Positions 6,673 to 14,158 are shown, counted from the stretch's first letter. The stretch: 14,422 nucleotides of DNA from an uncultured Collinsella sp. (GCA_959596495.1 CAUFXK010000051.1:1-14422); one strand, 5' to 3'. Program-made: numbers and translations. Notes: a model not told the origin generated them from the sequence alone.

Positions 6673-8034
6673 CTACAAAATAAATCGAAGGACGTCGGAA
6701 CGAAGCATGTAGACAAACAACAGCGCAAAGAGCGCGATGCCGACATAGCTGACGATTGTCTGCACCTTCAGCGGCAGCTCGCGACCGGCAACCTTTTGGA
6801 TAATCTCGATAATCAACTTTCCCCCGTCGAGCGGCGGAATGGGCAGCAGGTTCATAAAGCCCAGCGAAAACGAGATGAGCGCGGCAAACGTCAAGAACGT
6901 CGCGGGACCGGCTGCCGCCGCCTGAGAAGACATGACGCTGATACCCACAATCGAGGAGGACTGATCGAGTATCTCCATCGTATGCTGCGGCTGCAGCAGG
7001 CGCATCACGCCCTCAGCAGTCTGCTGAACATAGGAGAACGACAGGCGCGCCGAGGTGATAGGGTCCAAATGGACCACCTGCGTAGAGGCGTAAACGCCCA
7101 AACGCTCGTCCTTCTTGAGCGCAACCGAGGTCGAAAGTTTCTTGCCGTCGCGCTGATACTCAATGGCGATATCGTCCTTTCCGGCGGCCGCTCCGATCGC
7201 ATCGTACACGTCCATCCAGGAAGAGCAGGACACGCCGTCGACCGAAAGAATTGCGTCGCCGGCCTCGATACCTGCATTGGCTGCTATCGAGCCTTCTTCG
7301 ACCTGACCGATCACGTTGCTATCGACCGGCACCGAAACGCCGGCGATAGAGTAGATGCTCATAAGCAGCAAAAAGCCCGTCAGAATATTGACGAGAATGC
7401 CAGCGAGCAGCATAAAGGCACGTTTGAGAAAACCTTGGCCCAGATAGGTATGTGAACGCTCCTGCTCAAGAAACTCCGAAGCGGCGACCGGGGGCTCCCA
7501 CACATCTCCCTCGGCAGTTGCATGCTCTCGATCAAACCTGCGGCCGTCAAAAGTGGTATATCCTGCAGCGTCGCGCGGCAGCGTCTGGTACCTGACCGGA
7601 TAGTAGCTAGGTGAAGGCTTCTCCCCTTCCTCGTACCAAGGCGCAATGGAACCCCAGCCCAAAAGCAAGACACAAGCCTCGAGAACATCCTCCTCGGGGA
7701 GCTCCAGCTCGACGGAAAGGTCTGCAACCGAAACGCGACCATGACGATAGATCGCCGCAAGCACACGGTCGGCGCACGAGACATCGGTCGGGTCCATACC
7801 GCAGATAGCGGCATAACCACCCAGCAGCAGCGGCGTCACACCAAACTTGGTACCAATGCGACGCGACGTACGATGAATGTCAAAGCGGCACGGCAGGCCC
7901 AAGAAAAACTCGGTGACGCGCACACCGCACGCACGAGCCGCTAAAAAGTGGCCGCCCTCGTGCAGAAACACGAGGACGGATAGCATCAAAAGACCCCAAA
8001 AGACCGAGGAGAGAACACTCAGAACGGTATCCAT
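6673..8034 (-). CDS. rseP: M50-family site-2 protease (RseP/RasP-like) with cytoplasmic insertion
   Basis: This intramembrane zinc metalloprotease should cleave anti-sigma factors, signal-peptide remnants or similar membrane proteins. From ATG8034 (453 residues), membrane segment 1 carries HEGGH (His25, Glu26, His29). TPLLLGGY, near 67-74, corresponds to the re-entrant hairpin. GxxxNxxxG (Gly212, Asn216, Gly220) starts the second membrane segment. One PDZ domain spans about 236-321. NLLPIPPLDGG (395-405) supplies the third metal ligand Asp403, and a last membrane helix ends the protein. Between the hairpin and second segment about 115 residues (80-196) are inserted; 89-136 look like a winged helix. 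Upstream GTG8106 would overlap dxr by 49 nt and has no ribosome site. ATG8034 has AAGGA, but 14 nt away. It lies 23 nt after dxr. The symbol follows the family; a sigma-factor pathway is not shown here. Confidence 0.88.
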   Translation of the reverse strand: MDTVLSVLSSVFWGLLMLSVLVFLHEGGHFLAARACGVRVTEFFLGLPCRFDIHRTSRRIGTKFGVTPLLLGGYAAICGMDPTDVSCADRVLAAIYRHGRVSVADLSVELELPEEDVLEACVLLLGWGSIAPWYEEGEKPSPSYYPVRYQTLPRDAAGYTTFDGRRFDREHATAEGDVWEPPVAASEFLEQERSHTYLGQGFLKRAFMLLAGILVNILTGFLLLMSIYSIAGVSVPVDSNVIGQVEEGSIAANAGIEAGDAILSVDGVSCSSWMDVYDAIGAAAGKDDIAIEYQRDGKKLSTSVALKKDERLGVYASTQVVHLDPITSARLSFSYVQQTAEGVMRLLQPQHTMEILDQSSSIVGISVMSSQAAAAGPATFLTFAALISFSLGFMNLLPIPPLDGGKLIIEIIQKVAGRELPLKVQTIVSYVGIALFALLFVYMLRSDVLRFIL

Positions 8035-8057
8035 AAAACGAAAAGCAATCCTTACGA

Positions 8058-9245
8058 TTAAGAGCGGGTTGCAGCAAGCACCTCGGCGGCCTTGGCACGA
8101 GCCCACGAGTCGATATCGCGAAGCTGCTCAAACGATGCGACCGCCTGTGTATCGTGTGCGTCCATGCACGACTCGACGATACGGTCGATATCGGTAAAGG
8201 TGCAGGCATCGTGCAGGAAGGCATCGACGGCAACTTCGTTGGCGGCATTCAGCACGCACGGCATGGTGCCGCCCGTTTTGCCCGCACGCTCGGCAAGCGC
8301 GAGGCAACGGAACGTTTCCATATCGGCCGCGTCGAAGGTAAGCTGCCCCAACTCACGAAAATCGATTCGAGGCGCCGGAGTATCCCAACGCTCGGGATAC
8401 GAGAAGGCAAACTGAATGGGAATGCGCATATCGGAGGCGCCAAGGTGTGCCATCACGGAGCCGTCGGCAAACTCGACCATAGAGTGAATCTTGGACTGAC
8501 GCTGAACGACCACGTTGATAAAGTCGAGGTCGCAACCGAACAGATGCATCGCCTCGATACGCTCCAGGCCCTTGTTCATAAGGGTGGCGGAGTCGATGGT
8601 GATCTTTGCCCCCATGGCCCACGTGGGATGCGCCAAGGCGTCATTGCGGGTCACGTGGTCGAGGTCCTCGCGCGAACGGCCAAAGAACGGACCGCCCGAA
8701 CAAGTGAGCCAAATGCAGTGGGCCTCGCGCGGATTCTCCCCCAGATAGCACTGGTAGATGGCGGAGTGCTCAGAGTCGACCGGAATGAGCTGACCCGGCT
8801 GCGCCAACGGCATCAGCAGATCGCCGCCGACAACGAGGGACTCTTTGTTAGCAAGTGCAAGACGCTTGTTCGAGGTCAGGGCAGCATGGCTCGCTTCGAG
8901 CCCGGCAGCGCCCACAATAGCAACAAGGACACAGTCGACGTCATCGCGACGTGCGAGCTCGCAAACCGCCTGCGCACCAACACCGAGCTCGGTGCCCTCG
9001 GGCAACTCCTGCAGTACAGCGTCCGCACCATGGGCAACATCGGCCACGGCAACAGCCGGAACCGAAAACTCACGGGCAAACGCAACGAGCTCCGAGGTGC
9101 TGGAGTTAACGGACAGTGCCGTCACCTGCAGTCGATCGACATGCTGACGGCATACATCGAGTGCCTGCGTGCCGATAGAGCCCGTACAACCCAAAATTGC
9201 AACCCGCAGACGCCCGTCGGGGCCGCACGTCGTCTGAAAAGCCAT
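8058..9245 (-). CDS. dxr: 1-deoxy-D-xylulose 5-phosphate reductoisomerase
   Basis: Dxr (IspC) rearranges and reduces DXP to 2-C-methyl-D-erythritol 4-phosphate with NADPH and a divalent metal. This is the first committed MEP step and the fosmidomycin target. The 395 residues are a normal length. GCTGSIGTQ (19-27) is the NADPH-binding loop, ANKES (132-136) lines the active site, and TCSGGPF (181-187) is a substrate loop. Asp157 and Glu159 in PVDSEH, plus Glu228 in MNKGLE, are the probable metal ligands. ATG9245 overlaps the cdsA stop by 1 nt (TAATG) and follows GGAGG (9259-9255) by 9 nt, implying translational coupling. It works in the same pathway as IspG two genes downstream, upstream of UppS, which polymerises the product. 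Confidence 0.97.
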   Translation of the reverse strand: MAFQTTCGPDGRLRVAILGCTGSIGTQALDVCRQHVDRLQVTALSVNSSTSELVAFAREFSVPAVAVADVAHGADAVLQELPEGTELGVGAQAVCELARRDDVDCVLVAIVGAAGLEASHAALTSNKRLALANKESLVVGGDLLMPLAQPGQLIPVDSEHSAIYQCYLGENPREAHCIWLTCSGGPFFGRSREDLDHVTRNDALAHPTWAMGAKITIDSATLMNKGLERIEAMHLFGCDLDFINVVVQRQSKIHSMVEFADGSVMAHLGASDMRIPIQFAFSYPERWDTPAPRIDFRELGQLTFDAADMETFRCLALAERAGKTGGTMPCVLNAANEVAVDAFLHDACTFTDIDRIVESCMDAHDTQAVASFEQLRDIDSWARAKAAEVLAATRS

Positions 9246-10120
9246 TACAGCACGCCTCCGATCATCAAAAGCAACTGCGCGGTAATGCAGCCAAAGATAA
9301 GCGAGTCGCTACGGTCGAGCATGCCGCCATGGCCCGGAATCAGATTGCCGGAATCCTTGACGCCCACGCCGCGCTTGATGCGCGACTCGATGAGGTCGCC
9401 GATAACGCCCAAGATGGACACGACCACGCCGCACAGCAGTGCATAGGGCAAGCTCAGCTTATAGAAATGCGTTGCCCACAAAATGAGCCAGATGAGAATC
9501 GAGCCCAAGATGCCGCCGAAAAAGCCCTCCCAGCTCTTTTTGGGAGAAATCTTGGGAACCATCTTGTGCTTGCCGATACGGCTGCCCACGATGTAGGCAA
9601 ACGAATCGGAGACCCAGAGAGACGCGCAAACGCCCACCGAAAGCAGGGCACCGGCAAAACCGGGCACGGCATCGCGCAGCAGTACGATGGCCGACAGCAT
9701 AAAACCGGTGTAGATAGGACCCATGAGCGTCACAGCTACATCGGATATGCGGGTACGCGACGAACAGACATACCAAATGCCCACCGCAAGCATCAGAGCA
9801 AAAAGCAGGGCATTCAACAACAGCGAGTCGCCCAGCGCCGAGAGCGGAAAGAGCACGGCGGCAGCGATACCCAGGCGCTCGTTGGCCACCTTGCCATCGA
9901 GCTTCGTCATGCGGAAAAACTCAAAGCAGCACAGGCCGCTCATGACGGAGACGAAGATGGCGGTGGGAACGATACCCAAAACCAGGCAGAGAATAAATAC
10001 AACGGCGTAGACGATACCTGCAGCGGCACGGGTAATAAAGCCGGCCAGCCACGAAGTCGCAGCCGCGCCGCTTTTGGCGGCAGGCGCCTTGGGAGCAGAC
10101 GCCTTGGGACGATCGGACAC
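9245..10120 (-). CDS. cdsA: phosphatidate cytidylyltransferase (CDP-diacylglycerol synthase)
   Basis: CdsA is an integral membrane enzyme that makes CDP-diacylglycerol from phosphatidic acid and CTP, the branch point of phospholipid synthesis. The 291 residues contain about eight hydrophobic segments from residue 25 on. The C-terminal family signature runs from Ser246 (SRIKRGVGVKD) through PGHGGMLDRSD (262-272), which holds the metal-binding acidic residues. ISPKKSWEG (191-199) is a second conserved loop. Residues 1-22 are rich in Ala, Pro, Lys and Ser and are probably a disordered cytoplasmic tail. The start is GTG10120, 7 nt after AGGAGG (10133-10128) and only 2 nt after the uppS stop. Confidence 0.95.
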   Translation of the reverse strand: MSDRPKASAPKAPAAKSGAAATSWLAGFITRAAAGIVYAVVFILCLVLGIVPTAIFVSVMSGLCCFEFFRMTKLDGKVANERLGIAAAVLFPLSALGDSLLLNALLFALMLAVGIWYVCSSRTRISDVAVTLMGPIYTGFMLSAIVLLRDAVPGFAGALLSVGVCASLWVSDSFAYIVGSRIGKHKMVPKISPKKSWEGFFGGILGSILIWLILWATHFYKLSLPYALLCGVVVSILGVIGDLIESRIKRGVGVKDSGNLIPGHGGMLDRSDSLIFGCITAQLLLMIGGVL

Positions 10121-10122
10121 GA

Positions 10123-10917
10123 TTAAGCCTCCTCGGTCTTGCTCAGTCCACCAAACCTACGGTCGCGGCCCTGATAGGCCAAAATGGCGTTGACAAGACC
10201 CCAACGATCAAAGTCGGGCCAATAGGTATCGGTGATATAAAACTCGGAATAGGCAACCTGCCACAGCAGATAGTTCGAAAGGCGAAGCTCGCCGGAGGTT
10301 CGAATCACAAGCTCCGGATCGGGCAGCCCAGCGGTGTACAGGTGCGAAGCAACCATATCATCGTCGATAGCGGCGGGATCAATCTTTCCGGCGGCGGCAT
10401 CGAGCGCGATCTGACGGGCAGCACGGGTGATCTCGGCACGAGCGCCGTAGTTGACGGCAAGCGCCAACGTCATGCCGGTGTGGTCGGCACACTCGGCAAG
10501 ACCTCGCTCAAAGACATCGCGGGTCTTCTTAGGCAGTGCGGAAATATCGCCCAAAAAGACAACGCGAACGTTTTCACGCTTAAGCAGCGGCAGCTCATCG
10601 ATAAACGTCTTGGCAAACAAATGCATCAAAACGTTGACCTCGTGCTGCGGACGATTCCAGTTTTCGGTGGAAAACGCATAGGCCGAAAGGACGTCGACAC
10701 CCAAGCGCACGCATGCGGTAATGATCTCGCGCAGGGAAACGATACCGGCTTTGTGACCCTCGGTGCGGGCAAGACCGCGCGCCGTGGCCCAACGACCGTT
10801 ACCGTCCATGATGCACGAAATATGATGCGGGATCTTATTGAGGTCAAGGTCGGAAAAACCGACGCCCGCAGGGGCGTCGGCAAAGTACTCGACCAGTTTG
10901 TTCTCGTCGTATTGCAC
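10123..10917 (-). CDS. uppS: undecaprenyl diphosphate synthase (cis-prenyltransferase)
   Basis: UppS adds IPP units in cis to farnesyl-PP to make undecaprenyl-PP, the lipid carrier for peptidoglycan and other envelope polymers. MDGNGRWA (37-44) carries the catalytic Asp38. SAYAFSTENWNRP (78-90), RTSGE (206-210), RLSNYLLWQ (212-220) and YSEF (223-226) are the other family motifs. At 264 residues it is slightly longer than E. coli UppS, mainly through about 12 extra N-terminal residues. The start is GTG10917, 1 nt after the frr stop, with GGAG inside the last frr codons 7 nt upstream. Translation is therefore probably coupled to frr. The nearby dxr and ispG supply its substrate pathway. Confidence 0.96.
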   Translation of the reverse strand: MQYDENKLVEYFADAPAGVGFSDLDLNKIPHHISCIMDGNGRWATARGLARTEGHKAGIVSLREIITACVRLGVDVLSAYAFSTENWNRPQHEVNVLMHLFAKTFIDELPLLKRENVRVVFLGDISALPKKTRDVFERGLAECADHTGMTLALAVNYGARAEITRAARQIALDAAAGKIDPAAIDDDMVASHLYTAGLPDPELVIRTSGELRLSNYLLWQVAYSEFYITDTYWPDFDRWGLVNAILAYQGRDRRFGGLSKTEEA

Positions 10918-10918
10918 C

Positions 10919-11455
10919 TTAGATCTCCATGACCTCGGCTTCTTTTTCCTTCAGAAGCTCCTCGACCTTGGCAACATACTCATCGGTATGCTTCTGGACC
11001 TTGGCCTGCTCGCGACGGACATCGTCCTCGGTGAGCTCTTCGTCGCGCTCGAGCTTGTTGTTAAAGTCACGACGGATGTTGCGGATGGAAACCTTGGCCT
11101 GCTCGGCATACTCGCGGCACTCCTTGACGAGCTCGCGACGACGCTCCTCGGTGGGAGCCGGGAACGGCAGGCGTACGACGGTACCGTCAGAGTTGGGAGT
11201 AATGCCCAGATCGGAAGCGCTGATGGCCTTCACAATGGCGTTGACGAGCGCCTTGTCCCAGGGCTCGATGAGCAGCATGTGAGCCTCGGGGGTCTTAACG
11301 GCAGCAACCTGGGTAACCGGCGTGGGAACACCGTAGTAATCGACCGATATGTCGGACAGAATGTTAGCGTTGGCGCGGCCCGTGCGAACCTTGGAGAAGT
11401 TGTGCTTGAGGGACTCGAGCGACTTGTCCATGTGGACGGTGATGTTCTCTGCCAT
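10919..11455 (-). CDS. frr: ribosome recycling factor
   Basis: RRF works with EF-G to split post-termination ribosomes. The protein has 178 residues, a few short of the common 185 because its N-terminus is trimmed. Domain I is the three-helix bundle: KVRTGRAN (22-29) starts the conserved helix, and the C-terminal Lys/Glu-rich helices from about 103 complete it. Domain II lies between hinges near YYGVPTP (40-46) and LPFPAPTEE (96-104). IRNIRRD (124-130) is a conserved ribosome-contact helix. ATG11455 sits 2 nt after the pyrH stop and 7 nt after AGGAGG, which lies inside the last pyrH codons. Confidence 0.97.
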   Translation of the reverse strand: MAENITVHMDKSLESLKHNFSKVRTGRANANILSDISVDYYGVPTPVTQVAAVKTPEAHMLLIEPWDKALVNAIVKAISASDLGITPNSDGTVVRLPFPAPTEERRRELVKECREYAEQAKVSIRNIRRDFNNKLERDEELTEDDVRREQAKVQKHTDEYVAKVEELLKEKEAEVMEI

Positions 11456-11457
11456 GC

Positions 11458-12180
11458 TTAATCCTCCTGATAGACGAGCGTGCCGACGGGCTCACCCGAA
11501 AGCGCGCGCTTGACGGTGTCCTCGCCATCGATGTTGAGGACCAAAATCGGCATACGGTTATCCTGGCACAGTGCCGTAGCCGTAGAATCCATAACCTGCA
11601 GACCGCGGACGAGAACCTCGTGATAGGTAATCTTGTCAAAACGGACGGCATCGGCGCACTTGACGGGATCCTTGTCGTAGATGCCGTCAACCTTGGTGGC
11701 CTTAATCAGAATCTCGGCACCGATCTCGCAGGCACGAAGAGCCGCGGCGGTGTCGGTCGTAAAGTACGGATTGCCCGAACCGGCGGCAAAAATAACGACG
11801 TTGCCCTTGGAAAGGTGGTTGATGGCGCGACGGCGAATATAGGGCTCGCAGATCTCGTTCATCTGGATAGCGCTCATCACACGGCAGGGAACATCGTTGT
11901 GCTCGAAGGCATCCTGCAGGGCAAGCGCGTTCATAACGGTTGCCAGCATGCCCATGTAGTCGGCCTGGGCGCGCTCCATGCCACCGGCAGCGCCGGCCAT
12001 GCCGCGGAAAATGTTGCCGCCGCCGACAACGACGCCGACCTCATGGCCAACGGCGAGCAGCTCCTTGACCTGCTTGGCAAGATGATCGGTAATCTTGGGG
12101 TCGATGCCATATTGGCCGTCGCCCATCAGTGCTTCGCCGGAAAGCTTCAGAAGCACGCGTTTATATCGGATGTCGGACAA
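11458..12180 (-). CDS. pyrH: uridylate kinase (UMP kinase)
   Basis: PyrH phosphorylates UMP to UDP with ATP; the bacterial enzyme is a hexamer of the amino-acid kinase fold, often tuned by GTP and UTP. The 240 residues contain KLSGEAL (12-18), the phosphate loop GGGN (53-56), ADYMGMLATVMN (73-84), GSGNPYFTTD (134-143), KATKVDGIYDKDP (160-172) and DSTA (198-201), all family motifs. The start is TTG12180. It is supported by AAAGGAGG ending 6 nt upstream and by the usual N-terminal length, and no ATG lies nearby in frame. It is the first gene of the eight-gene operon. A terminator separates it from tsf, so it can be controlled apart from the ribosomal genes. Confidence 0.96.
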   Translation of the reverse strand: MSDIRYKRVLLKLSGEALMGDGQYGIDPKITDHLAKQVKELLAVGHEVGVVVGGGNIFRGMAGAAGGMERAQADYMGMLATVMNALALQDAFEHNDVPCRVMSAIQMNEICEPYIRRRAINHLSKGNVVIFAAGSGNPYFTTDTAAALRACEIGAEILIKATKVDGIYDKDPVKCADAVRFDKITYHEVLVRGLQVMDSTATALCQDNRMPILVLNIDGEDTVKRALSGEPVGTLVYQED

Positions 12181-12209
12181 AGCGATCCTCCTTTAATTAG
12201 ACTCTCAAT

Positions 12210-12218
12210 ATGATATCA
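12210..12218 (-). promoter_or_regulatory. probable extended -10 promoter of the pyrH operon
   Basis: TGATATCAT reads leftward: an extended -10 TG plus TATCAT, placed after the tsf terminator and 29 nt before the TTG start. No good -35 hexamer is visible; the usual position falls in a small hairpin (12221-12236). Transcription would begin near 12203, leaving a very short leader that contains the ribosome-binding site. Confidence 0.4.
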
Positions 12219-12239
12219 AAGGCTCTGATAAGAGCCATG

Positions 12240-12274
12240 AAAAAGCAGGCTGTGAGTAAAACCCACAGCCTGCT
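12240..12274 (-). terminator. intrinsic terminator of rpsB-tsf
   Basis: On the minus strand AGCAGGCTGTG (12274-12264) pairs perfectly with CACAGCCTGCT (12254-12244) around a 9-nt loop, and five Ts follow. It begins 24 nt after the tsf stop. A second small hairpin, GGCTCT/AGAGCC (12221-12236), follows at once. Confidence 0.92.
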
Positions 12275-12297
12275 CATTACCAGCTACAAGAGCTTAT

Positions 12298-13167
12298 TTA
12301 CTCGCCACGGACCAGGCGGTCGAAGGCAACGACGGTAATGGTATCGCCGAGCTCCTTGGAGACCTGCTCAGCATACTTCTTGATGGTGAGGGAGCTGTCC
12401 TTGATGAACTCCTGCTCGGTGAGCACGGACTGCTTGTAGAACTTCTCCAGACGGCCAACAGCCATCTTCTCCTGGATAGCCTCGGGCTTGCCGGACTCGG
12501 CAGCCTGAGCCATGTAGATCTGCTTCTCGTGCTCGACGGTCTCAGCCGGAACCTGATCGCGGGTAGCGCAGATCGGGGCGACGGCGGCAACCTGAAGGGC
12601 GACGTCGTGAGCGAAGGTCTTGAAGGAGTCGGCCTGAGCGGTCTCGGCCTTCTCGAAGGCGAACTCGACGAGGACGCCGATCTTACCACCCATGTGGATG
12701 TAAGAAGCGAGAGCGCCATTCTCGGCCTTGCGGGCGGCGAAACGGGAGATCTTCATGTTCTCGCCCATGATGTGAATCATCTCGGTGAGCTCGGAGGAAA
12801 CGGTCTCCTCGCCCATCGGCTTCTCGAGCAGCGCGTCGACGTCAGCCGGCTCGGTGGTGGCGACAACCTCGGCGACCTTAGAAGCAAAGCCGGTGAACTT
12901 GGCGTTGGAGCCGACGAAGTCGGTCTCGCAGGAGAGCTCGAGCAGAGCGCCGGTCTTGCCATCCTCGGAGACGAACGCGGCGACAGCGCCCTCGTTGGTC
13001 TCACGGCCAGCCTTCTTGGCAGCCTTGGCGAGGCCGTTCTTGCGCAGAACGTCGACGGCGGCGTCCATGTCGCCGTCAGCCTCGACGAGAGCCTTCTTGC
13101 ACTCCATCATCGGGGAGTCGGTCATCTCGCGGAGCTGCTTGACCATAGCGGCAGTAATCTGGGCCAT
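12298..13167 (-). CDS. tsf: translation elongation factor Ts
   Basis: EF-Ts is the guanine nucleotide exchange factor for EF-Tu. The 289 residues have an N-terminal UBA-like domain (about 1-50) with signature LREMTDSPMMECKKAL (12-27). ELSCETDFVGSN (77-88) follows and includes TDFV, which contacts EF-Tu. The core and dimerisation region carries YIHMGGKIGVLVEF. TDSPMMECK replaces the more common TGAGMMDCK. I chose ATG13167, five codons inside the longest frame, because AAAGGA ends 6 nt upstream. The earlier ATG13182 would place that ribosome site inside the coding sequence and adds non-family residues. It lies 45 nt downstream of rpsB, the common bacterial pairing, and is followed by a strong terminator. 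Confidence 0.97.
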   Translation of the reverse strand: MAQITAAMVKQLREMTDSPMMECKKALVEADGDMDAAVDVLRKNGLAKAAKKAGRETNEGAVAAFVSEDGKTGALLELSCETDFVGSNAKFTGFASKVAEVVATTEPADVDALLEKPMGEETVSSELTEMIHIMGENMKISRFAARKAENGALASYIHMGGKIGVLVEFAFEKAETAQADSFKTFAHDVALQVAAVAPICATRDQVPAETVEHEKQIYMAQAAESGKPEAIQEKMAVGRLEKFYKQSVLTEQEFIKDSSLTIKKYAEQVSKELGDTITVVAFDRLVRGE

Positions 13168-13212
13168 TGTGGTTCCTTTCAAAGAGATGAAAAAGACTTA
13201 AATAGGACTGAT

Positions 13213-13941
13213 TTACTCGGCCTTGGGCTCGGCGGCCATCTCGGCCTCGGAGACCTGCTCCTTACCGGAGCCAGCGAGGCAGGCGTCGGCCATGAGCTCG
13301 CACATAAGGGTGACTGCGGAGATGGCGTCATCGTTGCAGGGGATGCCGTACTCGACCTCGTCGGGATCGGAGTTGGTGTCGATCAGGGCGACGACGGGGA
13401 TGTTCAGGCGCTGGGCCTCCTTGATGGCGTTCTCCTCGCGCTTGGTGTCGATGACGAAGAGAGCCTGGGGCAGACCCTTCATGTCGCGGGCGCCACCGAG
13501 GTTGGTCTGGAGCTTAGCGAGCTCCTTGCCGAGCACTGCCTGCTCCTTCTTGGGCAGCACTGCCATGCGACCGTCCTCGACCATGGCCTCGAGCTCCTCC
13601 ATGCGGTTGATGCGGGAGCGGATGGTGACGAAGTTGGTCAGCATGCCGCCGAGCCAACGCTGGTTGATGTAAGGCATGTTGGCGCGCTCAGCGGCGTTCT
13701 TAACGGCCTCCTGAGCCTGCTTCTTGGTGCCGACGAACAGCACGTTGCCGCCCTTGGCAACGTTCTTGACGAAGGTGTAGGCCTGGTCGGCGTCAAGGAT
13801 GGTCTGCTTGAGGTCGAGGATGTAGATGCCGTTGCGCTCACCGAAGATGAACGGCTTCATCTTGGGGTTCCAGCGACGGGTCTGGTGACCGAAGTGGCAG
13901 CCGGCCTCGAGCAGGGTGCGGATATTAATCTTGGTAGCCAT
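13213..13941 (-). CDS. rpsB: 30S ribosomal protein S2
   Basis: S2 binds between the head and body of the small subunit and is needed for S1 docking where S1 is present. The 242 residues show the S2 family core. LLEAGCHFGHQTRRWNPKMK (10-29) starts the domain; INQRWLGGMLTNF (92-104) and the signature IPVVALIDTNSDPDEVEYGI (181-200) follow. The last 20 residues or so are acidic and Ala/Lys-rich, as is often seen in Gram-positive S2. ATG13941 follows AGGAGG (13953-13948) by 6 nt. That site overlaps a 5-bp AAACC/GGTTT hairpin. It is the first gene of the rpsB-tsf unit, with its own promoter and a leader of about 135 nt. Confidence 0.98.
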   Translation of the reverse strand: MATKINIRTLLEAGCHFGHQTRRWNPKMKPFIFGERNGIYILDLKQTILDADQAYTFVKNVAKGGNVLFVGTKKQAQEAVKNAAERANMPYINQRWLGGMLTNFVTIRSRINRMEELEAMVEDGRMAVLPKKEQAVLGKELAKLQTNLGGARDMKGLPQALFVIDTKREENAIKEAQRLNIPVVALIDTNSDPDEVEYGIPCNDDAISAVTLMCELMADACLAGSGKEQVSEAEMAAEPKAE

Positions 13942-14076
13942 ATTAAACCTCCTGTGGTTTGCCTCCGCGCGGGGTCATCCTCCAAAACCAACCCGGACAT
14001 GTGCTACCAATGCCCGGGCACCACGGTATGAAGTAGCCGCGCGTGCGTGATAAAAACCTGTTGCCGTGAAGCAACC
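13942..14076 (-). promoter_or_regulatory. structured 5' leader of rpsB
   Basis: The predicted leader holds three leftward hairpins. GTTGC/GCAAC (14075-14060) is followed by AGG and five Ts (14057-14052). CCCGGGCA (14018-14011) pairs with TGTCCGGG (13999-13992), with one G-U, around an 11-nt loop. AAACC/GGTTT (13960-13945) encloses the Shine-Dalgarno site AGGAGG. In several bacteria S2 represses its own mRNA through a structured leader; whether this RNA does so is inferred. Confidence 0.45.
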
Positions 14077-14082
14077 CGATGA

Positions 14083-14111
14083 ATGATAGCAGGATTGCCT
14101 CTTCCTGCCAA
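14083..14111 (-). promoter_or_regulatory. rpsB-tsf promoter
   Basis: TTGGCA (14111-14106) is separated by exactly 17 nt from TATCAT (14088-14083), which is preceded by the extended -10 TGC. This is the best promoter in the window, as expected for a ribosomal protein gene. Transcription should begin near 14076, about 135 nt before the rpsB start. Confidence 0.8.
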
Positions 14112-14120
14112 CCCGCAATC

Positions 14121-14143
14121 AAAACCACACACCTCGGTGCGCG
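14121..14143 (-). terminator. probable terminator of the xerC-like gene
   Basis: On the minus strand CGCGCAC (14143-14137) pairs with GTGTGTG (14132-14126) with two G-U pairs and a 4-nt loop CGAG, followed by GTTTTGATT. It begins 15 nt after the recombinase stop and ends before the rpsB -35 box. The stem is modest. Confidence 0.5.
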
Positions 14144-14158
14144 CGGGAGGCCCTTCTC

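Noticed and set aside
8154..9446. 430-codon open frame antisense to dxr and the end of cdsA
   Set aside because: It is a shadow of two real overlapping genes, with Ala/Arg/His-rich composition and no motif.
12298..13182. tsf start at ATG13182
   Set aside because: The five extra codons contain the AAAGGA that serves as the ribosome site of ATG13167, and the family N-terminus begins at the latter.
12529..14031. 500-codon open frame antisense to tsf and rpsB
   Set aside because: It runs through two conserved genes and the gap between them. Its composition (Leu/Gly/Asp/Val) is that of a reversed high-GC coding frame, and no initiation signal is visible.
13943..14128. 61-codon leftward frame upstream of rpsB
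   Set aside because: It starts upstream of the mapped-looking rpsB promoter, has no Shine-Dalgarno site and covers the structured leader. A leader peptide is possible but nothing supports it.
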